From Cryptomeria japonica (Eukaryota > Streptophyta > Pinopsida > Cupressales > Cupressaceae): DNA of 64,000 nt. Shown in pieces: positions 47,701 to 59,700 of the stretch. The number at the start of each line of letters is the position of its first letter. The first letter of the stretch is position 1. The stretch covers positions 155,856,454-155,920,453 of the forward strand of contig NC_081405.1 in the NCBI RefSeq assembly GCF_030272615.1. The letters run 5' to 3'. The translations under genes and the position numbers were made by a program. The notes under the pieces are model-generated. The model was not told where the DNA came from and did not search any database. It saw nothing but the letters and a program-made list of their open reading frames with translations.

Positions 47701-50700
47701 ACCTATATACATGTATACAAGCACATATGTGTTTATATATGTATGTCTACACACACATACAAATATATCTATATATACATATCTATGCATATGTACATGT
47801 TCATGTGTGCATGTGTGTGTATATGCACATGTGTGTGTGTATATATGTGTACACACACAAAACACACATATTTGCCATCCCTATTTCCTAAATCCAGGGA
47901 AAACATATTGTTTGTACACACATATTTTAGCATAGATATTTTATAATGAAAAAACCCTATATTCTATTGAGCTAAGAGCCTAAGAGTATGAACATCCAAT
48001 GTTTAAACATTAGAAAATCAAAATTTATTAAGTGATGGCTAGGAAACATTTCCTGGCAGTCCTTAATTATTGGAAATGGGGAAATAGGGGATGGAGGAGA
48101 GGAAGAATTGGGGCACTAAACGATTTCCTGATATTATAGTCATAGATATAAGCAGATTCTTATTTGTCTTTTATTATTCATACTAATTTTCTAAACAAAG
48201 GATTTCAGTTAGCCATCCCTCCTTTAGTACTGAATGATGGTGTTTCAACTGTCATTGGTTGAGAATGACTGTGTTTAATCAGCAAGGTGATTGCTTGAGA
48301 ATGACTGAGTTTTATCAGCAAGGTGCAGTAAATGCTGTTAGTTATGCATATGATGTAGATATATTTTTCTGTTTAGTTTCCAAAGAGACATATAGATATA
48401 GACTGCAATTTGGGACCTAAATCAGGCTATGATAGGCACATTGATGCTTCTTGTTTTCTTACACTTTCCATTTGTATATTTCTATGTTATGAATGATAGA
48501 ACACTGCAATGAAAAAGAATAAAAAAACCAGTGTTCCACGGCCATTGGGGACGGGGACAAAGGGGGACGCAGGGACGGTCTTTGGGGACGGGGGGACAAA
48601 GGGAAAAAGTTTTGGGGACGGGTTTCGGGGACGGGGGGACTTGGGCTTGGAGGGAGGAAACGTGTTTCCGTGGAACACTGAAAAAAACATATGAAAATTC
48701 AAAACTGCAAGAGAGATAAGGAAACTGCCTCTAAAACTTGACACTACACTCTTCATTAGCATAGATTCAGTAGATTTACAAAGATGATGATGTGTGCTGG
48801 CTGGGTAAGGCCAGGCACGTGCAAACATCTCCAGAATTGGGTATTGCAAAAATACACCTTAGCAGAACTTGCTTGCAGTCAATGAGGCTCTAAGGAACTG
48901 AAATCCATCTCAACTGGTGAAATTCACTTGAATTAGAGGCTCTAGTAAACTGGCTCAATTATACATACTGATAGTCACAATAAAAGTTAATTACAAGAGA
49001 AGAAATAATAACAGTGTGGTTCTCATCATTTGCTCCCCATTGATAGGAAACCGGTGCCAAATTGTACGTTAGATGAGGAAATATCTCTATAAAAGTTGAA
49101 TTGGAGGACCATTTGCCGTATATTGGCTGAAGGCCTTGGTGTTCAACAAGGTAAGTAGTGCTTTGCTTCTTGCAACTATTGTGATTCAAATGTCAAGTAA
49201 AAATATCTCTACCCAACGGTTGTAATCTAGAAAGGTTGCACTGAGATTAGTATAAACCAAGAAATCATCCATCATGGGTGGTATATTTCAGATCCAAGCT
49301 AGTACGTTCTCCCTTTGATTTGATGACTACATCATACCCACCACCAAGGCACCTAAACAAGATGAACATCATGCAATTGGAAAACATCATGTTGGTTGAG
49401 ACAAAGCCATTTGATCCTACAATTGTACAGAAAATATTCACAAAAATTGAATTTGGGGCTATGCAATGAATTAGACTGAAGGATGATGTGCAGTGATGTA
49501 GGTATAACCAAAGTTGGAATGTTCCTACAAAATTGTACAGAAAATATTCACAAAAATTGAATTTGGGGCCAAGAAATGAATTAGACTGAAGGATAATGTG
49601 TAGTGATGTAGGTATAACCAAAGTTGGAATGTTACCGTCTCTTGTGAAAGAAATGCCCTCTTTGTTAGGCATTCAGATGGCAGTTTGCAGTTGCATATAG
49701 GAATTGAAATGCGTGATATATTTGTTCAAGATACAAGAGATGATAATGCTCATCTATTTTGATGCCAGGGAAAGGGAATTTTTAAATTCTTAAGTTGGCT
49801 TACAACATAAAATGAGATTTATGCTGTCTTATGTACCAACAACTGCACAAAAGTTTTTGACTACTTTTGTTTATTCTTGACACAAAAAGACTATTAAGTG
49901 AAAATGTTATTATAAATACCAATCCTAATATGGAGGAGATATTTAAAGCAAAAATAAGCTGTTTAACAAGAAAATGATCCTCATGTATATGATGAACCTC
50001 CAAGTAAGAAACTCAAATTTGAAGGCCAAGCCCAATCAATTGTAAAATTATACAAAGATTCTAAAAGTTAATATCTAAGACAATTCACTAATGAGGGACA
50101 AGATGTAAAAGAACTTGAAATTTGAAAATAATGTATGAAGAAGCAACACAAATAATGCATATGCCCAAGCTCTTATTTTGAGGTATAATGATAATTTGGT
50201 ATGTTTCTAGTATATGTGAAATGGGAATGGAGACATATTGAATCTGTTACGACACTCCAAATGCTTGGAAAGCAAATATATACCTTAAAGAGATGGTTAA
50301 TGTTGTTAGATGGTTCTGGAACAGAGAGCAAGTCGAAATGAAGCAATGGTGATGATAATAGATAATGATAAAAACATCAATGAGGTGGACATTATGATGA
50401 AAAAAATTCTTGAAAAGCTTGCAAGCAGGAAAATGTATTCAAATGGTGAAAATAGTTGTCAAAGATGAAATATCTTATTATCTACAGAAACAACATTTGA
50501 TTGATTTGAACTCCCACACCACCAGGATCAAATGGTAGATCAGCGCTTAATTTGATATATAAATTATATTTTATTTATACAAAATTTGATAAATATATTC
50601 AATTTAGGCAAATTTCTAAATGTTTCTACTAAATAATATTTGATAAATGTATAGAAATAAGAATTGTTAATGTTTTGGATAGCATGTATTGAATATTTAG

Positions 50701-53700
50701 ATTTATTTTTTCATAATATGTTAAAAATTAGCCAACTGGTAAAATGAGACCTAGAGGTTTTCCCTGTTAGAATTCAAGTCTCTGCTTAGCCAATTTTCTT
50801 CAATCTTACTGGCGAATGTTTTCACATGTTTTGGTATCTGCTTGGTGCTTTTGTAAATGTATAGTTTGTGGAACTGCGGACTAATACCATTTGCTTAAAT
50901 TAATTATGTAATAAAAAAGGGTTGTGTTTTCTTCTTAGTTTGACTCATGAATATCCTTTTGTTTTATCTTTCCTCATTCTTTAATTCTCACTTTGGAGCT
51001 CTGGCTTCTTTTCAAACTTGTTCAAATGGCATTTGACCTGATAATTATGTTCTTGCAGTTGTGTTGGCATTGTTTCACGTTCTTTCAATTTCTATCTGGT
51101 GTGCGCATACAAGGTTTTTTTGCACTCTTATTTGTACTTGTGGTTACTGAATTCTGAATTTCATGGTTACAGTCCTCATGGAGCTTATAGTTCTGGATTC
51201 AAGCCTATTACTCATCAAGTAAGTATGATGCACACAAGATAGCCTATTTCTTGGAAATTAGCTTATCAACAAATATTTTGTTTTGATTGTTTTGAAATAA
51301 TTCTCAGATGCGTTTACCAAATTTGTTCCTTTCATTTTTCATGATCTTGGCTAATTTTATTGTCCTAATCTATGAGTTTTTTCATTTCTAACTTTTACGT
51401 TAACCTGGATATGATACAGGTTACCCAATGAATAACATATAATTTAGGGGCATGGCTGCTCTCTATAGAATGGAGAATCCTCAGAGAAGACAGGGATGCA
51501 TATGAAAATTTCAAAATACTAATTGATTGTGAAATAGCATTCTTTGTCTTGAATGCATAGTAAGTGGTATTAGAATCACATTCTGGCAATATGAACGCCA
51601 CTTCCTTTCCACAATAGGAATGCTGTCCAATTTGAATAGTTGGGAAACAAAAATTTATATCTTTTTGTTTCACCTATATCTACAAACATGACCAATGTTC
51701 TTGTCCATTTGTAAAATTGGCATTCATGATCTTTCTCTAAGTTTATATTTTGTTCCTATCTGTACTTGTCCATCACCCTCTATTTTGTTGCATCTTTGTA
51801 GACATCCAACCTATGAGTGTGTGCATGGTGAAGAAAATTAAAGTAAAATATGTATTTGTTTTAGCAATTGTTGCCATAGCTTATATATACAAGATTCCAT
51901 TGTAATGCCCCCTCTTTTGATCTGAGTCGAATTGGTGAGACCTGCATCCTATCTGTGTTTCCTGTAGGCTAAAGGGAGGTTTTGCAGGGGAATAATATAA
52001 TAATAATTTACTAAGTGTTCAAAAGTGTCTAATATTAAACAGGGACACTTTGTTGATGGATAGCTTCGGTCGGATCCTACAAAACCCGACTTTGCCATCA
52101 AATGTGTGAAGGGCCTTTTGGCCTTACACATTTAATTGTTCAACTTTTATACATTACCGACTTTCTTATTTAGAATGAAACGGTTTGTTAAATAAAAGAT
52201 AACTAATATATATTCTGCCACCTTGGAAGATGTATCCATTATATTATAACCAATTTACAATATAGATAAGGAGACATGATGGTTTATAAGAAGCCGACTA
52301 TTGGAATAATCGCGCTGTTTGGATGCACATTTAATACGGGTATAAGGTTCAGTTCACTTCTCACTTCCAAAGTAATTTCAAATATAGATAATTTCGAATA
52401 TAGCTAATTTCAACAGATCGGATTATCATCCTTCAGCAGTTTCGATATCATTCTTCAGCAGTTCGTGTTCTTCTTCTTCAGATCGACTCCTTGTGCAGCA
52501 GCGTGCTATCATCTTCAAGACATATAAATTGATATTGAAATCAGATTGATCTAGATAGATCATCTCTCAGCATTGATACTGCACTGTGAATTGTATACAG
52601 CAGTCTAGGAGAATCTATATCATCATATAGCTTCAAAGAGCGGAGCAGATTCATTGTAACAACATCTTGTCTATCAATATATATAAAAGAACTTCTTTGC
52701 TGGGTTTTTCACCTTCAAGAGGAAGGTTTTCCCAGGGTAAATTCTGTGCATTTGTGTTTGACTTACTGTCTACCTAATCTGATCATTAAAATTTAACACA
52801 CTTAGTTTACTATTATTACTTTAAGCGATAAATGGCGAATAAAAATCATAAAGTGAAAATATTGAATATTCAAATTAGAAAACCTAAAGGTAACTAATAA
52901 TTAAAAGGAAAAGGAAATGAGCATTCAGAATAAAATAAAAAAGTAATTTCTAGGGTTGCTGAAAAAAAAGAACAAAAGGAAAATACTGGTAAAAAAAGAT
53001 TCATTCTATCATTTGGCAATTTTCAGAAACCCTTGTGCAGAGCTTTGGTTCAGCATTTTCTGTGAGGACAGAAACCCTTTCAAATCTCAGAAATTGGAGG
53101 ACAAGAACCTTTCGGTTTTGTGGTTGGCTTCATTTAGAAGTCAAAGTGGGCTTACAAAAATTTCACTATTTCACAGGTATTTTATTCTCAAATAAATTCA
53201 TACACACCATTTGACAGGTATTATTATCTTCAATAAATCAGGCCGCACCATTTTAAGGCTGGCAGCCAAAATAAGAAGCATCAACCTACTGCCCATATTT
53301 AATTATGTTAGCAACAAATAAAACAAAAGCCAATGTAGCCTAGATCAATAAGGAGAATTGGAGGTTCATAGAATTCTTTTGTTTGAGTATTTTTTGGGGC
53401 CCAAGTTATTCCCAACACAGCCATCCGAAAAATGCTTTCAAAAAAGACAAAATTGGTGCAGCTATTTGGTGTTGACGTGGTATGCATACAACCTCATTTT
53501 GAAGCCTCCAACCTGTAAATACAGCCAAAAAGGTCCAAATCTAGCGATCCATTGGAAATCTAAATCAGGTTTTTATTTAATGTTATTTGAGCTTGACATA
53601 TATTATTAAAAAAATATTTGCAATGATATTTTGTGAATAATTTATTTGCAATCCTTAGTTTATTTTATTGTAATAAAAGTGCAAGCAATAGATTGTTTAT

Positions 53701-56700
53701 TTATTTATGGTTAAAAAAAGCAGAAGCAAAATCAGGCTGTTGGAAGCTAAAAACAAAATTAATTGTTGGGAATTGATGTCGAATTCAGAAAATGGAATAT
53801 TTTTGTGTTATCAGAGCATTTTCCTGACAGCTGTGGGGAAAAATATCTTGTGAAAATTTTTCTGATCTGATTTCATGCTCGAAGGTGACAAGGAGTTGAA
53901 ATACTATCAGAGGGAAAGGGGGAAAGATCTGAATCAGCTGGAAATCATTGCAAGTCAGCAGGGCACAGAGGTACCCCGAAAAGATAAGGAAGTGATGGGT
54001 CAGCATAACAGGGATCCAAATGATGTCTGATTTAAGAGGCTTGGCCATGGACAGGAATAGTTGGTAGATATGATGACACAATTGGTCTCAACCATGCAAA
54101 ATAACAATATGTTGAGGGCACACAATGGTGAAGTCAGCTTGTTAGGAGTGAATGCTCACCAAGACACTAGAGGCCAATTATAGGTTCTACTTTGAGGTTT
54201 TTCAGCCTAGTTTCTTTAGCAGGGAAGAGGTAGTAGTGAGCCAGAAGTCCAGACTTCCATTGCTGATGCAGTTACGAGTAGTGTAGACTCCCTCCATCTG
54301 AAATTAAGGAGGCCATGAAACACGTATTATATGAGATTGAAGTTAAACAAGGGTGGATAGAGAGTAGAGACAAGGCACCAATCAAACCCACGAGATCCCA
54401 AACATGCATTGGGAAAGTTGACCCTCCTCACTTGATGGATCAAACAATTGTACTGCATGCTCTTGGACTAAAAAATTGGGCACATTTTTATCATTGAAAT
54501 TCCATGACAAAGGACGAGGCCATAAAAATCGCCACTTTTCATCTTGAGTGCATAGGAGTGGTGGTACCACGAGTTGATCACTTTGAGGCATTGTCACATT
54601 CACTCATATGTGGAGTTCAGTGACAAGTTAATCAAGAGATTTGATAGAATTGATAAAGAGATCCACTTTTGAGAGCTAGCTCAGCTTAGCTAGTCACATA
54701 GAGTTGATTCCTATGTGGCTGATTTTTAGGGACTGCCAGTTATGGTGGTCAATGTCGCAGATAGGAAGCTAGTGTTATTACTTATTGCGGGCTTAATTAA
54801 ACCCCCTAGAGGGTTAGAGCTTTCAATCCTACATCTTTATAGGAGGCCACAAAGAAGTTCTTGGATCTTGAAACTTTAGCTAACAGGGGCAGATTCCAGC
54901 CTACAGGATAGTAGAGATCAGCACCTCTTGAGCAATCGACATCAACACCTTATGGACAGCCAAGGACTTCCACATTTGGGCAGCAAAAGAAACCTCCCCA
55001 AACGAGTCAGCAGAACAAAGAGTAGCTTAAAACCACTAAGGAAGTGGAATCCAAGAACGAACTTTGGAGTAAGAAGCTTTGCTTTTCATGCAAAGAGCAT
55101 TGAGAACCATGCCATAGATGTCTCCCGAAGGGACAAGGTCATTACATAGAGGTCATCTTTGAAGACAAGGATGACATGGAGGAGCTTGAGGTAGGACCAC
55201 AGGAGGAAGAGTTAGAGGCAGAGGTAGAATTTCTTGGAGAAGAGAAGACTACTAGTAGCACTTTAGCTGCATTATTAGGTGCACTCCAACACCACCCATT
55301 CCGAGTTCGTGTAGTGCTAAAGGGGCAAAAGGTAATATTGTTGATTTATAGTGGGGCAACCCATAACTTTATCAATGAGAGTTTGGTCAGACAAAGGGGG
55401 GTACATGCAAAGGAACTTCAAGGGTTTGATGTCACGATGGTAGATGGTAATACCATACCATGCACTAGGAGGGTCAAAGGATTAGATATCACACTAGGAT
55501 CATACAACATGTCTGGCGATTTCTTTCTGACTGGTATAGGAGAAACAAGCCCAGTGTTAGGGGTACCGTGGCTCCATTCCCTTGGTGAGATATCCTAAAA
55601 TTTCAAAACCATGGAGCTGAAATAACATCATAATGGCAAGGAGGTTGTACTTCGAGGTATACCAACAGTAATCTTAAAGAGATTTAAGCAGTAGACCTTA
55701 TTTTGAAACGATTCCAAGTTTGAGTTTGGGATGACTGAAACTCTATACTAGGGACACATTATCAGTGCATAGGGAGTATAGGTGGTTCAGGAGAAGATTC
55801 AAGCTGTCAGAGTTTGGCCACCACCCACTTCGTTGACATAGTTGAGGGGTTTCTTGCAGCTTTGTTGGTATTATAGGAGGTTTTTGAAGGGATTTTCACA
55901 TCTTGCTACTTCATTGACATAATTGACTAAGAAGGTTCATTCAGATGGTCTAAAATAGCTTTAAGCCACATTTCAAAGACTCAAGGAAGTGATGAGTTCT
56001 TTGCCTAGTACTCACTGTCCTATATTTCTCTATCCTGTTTGTTTTTTAGTGCGATGCATTAGGAGAAGGAATAGGGGCTGTTTTGATACAGAAAGGGCAT
56101 CCCATTGCATTTGAGAGTCGAAAGTTAAGGGATTTAGAATGCAGGTTTTCTATTTGACAAGGAGATGTTGGTTATCATGCACGCATTAGCCAAATCTTAA
56201 CAATACTTAGTTGGTGGCATATTTGTGGTCAAGATAGATCACATTAGTTTTAGGTTTTTCCTCAACCAGAAGGACTTAAACAACACACAACAAAAATGGG
56301 TGAGCAAACTTCAAGCTTATGACTTTGATATAGAGTATGTGAAAGGCAAGAATAATGTGCTAGCTGATGCTTTATATAGGAAGCCTTATCTATGTAATAT
56401 AATTGAGATTACTGCTGATTGGAAGGCATTGATAATAGCCAAGTATGCAAAGAATAACTTCACGAATGAGATCCTTCAGAGCAGAATATAGTGTGATAGA
56501 TATAAGGTAGTAGATGATCTCATTCTCTAGAAGGACGAGATTTACTTAGTCCTTGAATCAAAATTTAAGAGTAAGGTCTTGAGATCTGTTGATGATACAT
56601 CCTTGGCTGGTCATCAAGGGCAGTACAAGACCTACAAGTAGGTTACGAACAAATTCTTTTGGAGGGGATTCAAAGGGAGAAGTCCTCCGATACATTAGGG

Positions 56701-59700
56701 AGTACATGACATGTCAACTAAAGATGATGGAGCATATTTTTCTCGCTGGTTTATTGCAGCTTTTTCGCATACCAAGACACATGTGGGAGAGTATTAGCAT
56801 TAATTTCATTATAGGACTTTTCAGGGTTCAAGGGTAGAGTTGTATATATATGTTGTGGTGGACAAACCCACAAAATATGCTTACTTTTTCACCATTCCCT
56901 CTAAGCATAAGGCTTTGTAGGTTGCTGATTTGTTCTTCAGGGAGGTTTTCATTCTATATGATTTGCCTAGGAACATCGTGAGTGACATGGACAAATGATT
57001 CCTCAATTGGTTGTGGCAGGAGCTCTTTCATTTGACAAGCACAAAATTGACTCCTAGTACCAGCTATCATCCACAGATAGATGAATATATAGAAATTGTT
57101 AACAAATGGATCATAGGGTACTTGAGGAACTATGTAGTAAGGCAGCAAACAACTTAAAGTGGCTTTACATAGGTGAGTATTGCTACAACACCACACATTA
57201 TATGTCCATCACTCCATTGACATGTCACTCTTACTTTTATGGACTTGGTTGTTGTTGACAATAGAGTGGTAGGGGCCCAAGACCAACAAAAATTGTGTGT
57301 GGACCAACACCATAAAGAGAATAGTTTTGAAATAGGTGATATGGTTTTCTTGAGGTGTCTTTTATCAAGAAGAGTGGAGCTGAGAAGCTCAAGCTCCATT
57401 TCTATGGGCCATACAAGATCATAGAGGATTATGAGGTGGTGAATGCTCTGAGTTATCAAAGCACCAAAGGATACACAATGTGTTACACTTATCATGCCTC
57501 AAGAGGGCATTGGGACATGTTAGACCTTCTACAAAGTTGCAGCCTTTGCATGATGAAGGCAAATTGATATTGGTACTTGAGATTGTTTTAGTTATTAGAG
57601 AGAATAGGTTAAGGAGCAGGATGAATAGGACAATCACAAATCATTTGGTGTGAAGGAAGGTTCTTGCTATTGAGGATGCCACTTGGGAGGGTGCAGAGAT
57701 CTTGGAGCACCCCAGGTTGCAATTGCCTAAGGGAAAGCAATTTTGGAAAGGGAAAACTCAAATGTCCCCTCTCTCGAACTAAGTTGAATCAACAGGACCC
57801 ACAACCTATCTGTGTTTCTTGTATGCTGAAGGGAGGTTTTACAAGGAAATAATATAATCATAATTTATTGTATTCAAAAGCATCTAATTTAATATTAGAA
57901 AGAACAATTTATTATTATTACTATTATTTTGATTACTTGGGGTGTCCTTGTGACCTAACCCAGCATCCCTTTGGGGCTAGTTGGTGTGAGACTAATCCTT
58001 GGGGATGCCGAAAGCCACCTATAAGCCACCGCCATCAGGTGATTTGAAGTGGGAGTGGAACTTGGGACCTCACAAACCTAGATCAAAAGCCTTTAATCAA
58101 CTACACCACTCCTTTGGGTTCACTTAATTTATTGTTATTACTTAGGGTAGAAAAAGGTGAATAAAAATTATGGAGTGAATATTGGATATTCGAATAAAAG
58201 GAATATTAACTACCTAAAGGTAATTAATAATTAAAAGAAAAAGGAAATGAATATTCATAATAAATTTTTTTTTAGGGTGTCTAGATAAAAAAGCACAAAA
58301 GGAAAATATTGGGAAATTTTTTAATAATATCATTTGTCAATTTTTAAAACCCCTTGTGCAGAGCTTTGGTTCAATATTTTTGTGAGGATGGAAACCCTCT
58401 CAGATCTCGGGAATTAGAGGACAAAAATCCTTCAGAATTGGGCTTACAAGAATTTCACCATTTTATAGGTATTTAAATCTCAAATAATTCCATCAACACC
58501 ATTTGGCAGGTATCACCATCTACAATAAATCATGCAGCTCCATTTTTGGGCTGGTATCTAAAATAAGAAGCATCAACTTCAAGATTTATAGAAAGTGTGG
58601 ACTTAATCGTAGTTGCAGCAATCAGGAAGGGGCTTTTATGAGGACGTGGCACTAGCTGCCACCCTCTGATTGTTTGGAAAAGTCAACAAGTGATGATTGC
58701 TGGAATAACATGGGAAAGAGACAAAATTAAAGAGTCTACAAGTCATCATGGAGGATTCTAGATGGAAAATGAAAGGGAGGTAATCACAGTTTTTTTATAA
58801 GAGATTTTTGAATGTCTTTTGGCTTTTGTCCATTACCTTCTTGCTAATCGCCAGCCTTGAGGGAGGATAAAATAAGGAATAAATGAGCTGTTTGGGAGTG
58901 AGGTGGACATGGTGTAACCCATACAACCTGACGCCCATATTTGGTTATGCCAGCAGCATATAAAACTAAAGTTAGCTCAGCCTAGACCAATAAGGAGAAT
59001 CGGAGGTTCAGAGAATTCTTTTGTTTTTGTTTTTTTAGGGTCCAATTTACCCAGCGCAGCCATTAGAAAACGATTTCAGAATAAGACAAAATTGGTGCAG
59101 CTATTTGGTGCTGAGGTGGTATGTGTACAGCTTCATATTGAGGCATCCAACCTATCAATACAGCCAAATGGGTCCAAATCAAGCGATCCATTGGAAATCT
59201 AAATCAGGTTTTTATTCTATGTTATTTGAGCTTAACCTATATTATTTAAAAAATATCTGCAATGATATTTCGTGAATAACTTATTCTCAATTCTTATTTT
59301 AATTTATCTGTAATAAAATGCAAGCAACATATTGTTTATTTATTTATTGTAAAAAATAAGAAAGCAAAATCAGCCTGTTGGAAGTTAAAAAATAATTATA
59401 TTCTGGAGTCGATGCCCAATTCGAAAAGGAATATCTCATCCATTACCTTGATAGGAGATTACATCAATGGGAACCTTAAGATTTAGACAACAATAGGGTC
59501 AATCTATTCTTATAGAAGGACTATTACATGCTATATATGAGACAGTTTCAAAACTGAACTGAGACATGATTAGCAAATGATTGAAGGGAAGAAACATATC
59601 CTAAGTTAACAAGAACTTTCACAATTTGCTTAATTATATTTCATGTGACATATAATTGTATTGGACAGAAGTTGGCACAACTTGATCATGGGGCCTAAAT

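Larger units (their letters stand above)
33027..51172 (+). other. Sirtuin giant intron, 18.1 kb
   Basis: GT at 33027 and AG at 51171-51172. It contains the palindromic repeat, the long LINE with its 7.3-kb nested element, a hAT MITE and local duplications. It is bounded by a split serine codon that restores the PDYR-SPHGAY junction. Confidence 0.9.
51896..59443 (+). mobile_element. Ty3/gypsy chromovirus, degraded, TSD TCCAT
   Basis: The element spans 51901-59438 between exact 5-bp duplications tccat (51896-51900 and 59439-59443). The 5' LTR starts TGTAATGCCCCCTC and the 3' LTR starts TGTCCCCTC at 57763. Gag, protease, RNase H, integrase and chromodomain pieces appear in gypsy order. The LTRs differ at many positions and the frames are broken throughout, so the copy is old. 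Confidence 0.92.

Noticed and set aside
47684-47946. Three overlapping Cys/His/Tyr-rich frames
   Set aside because: They are translations of AC/GT/AT microsatellite.
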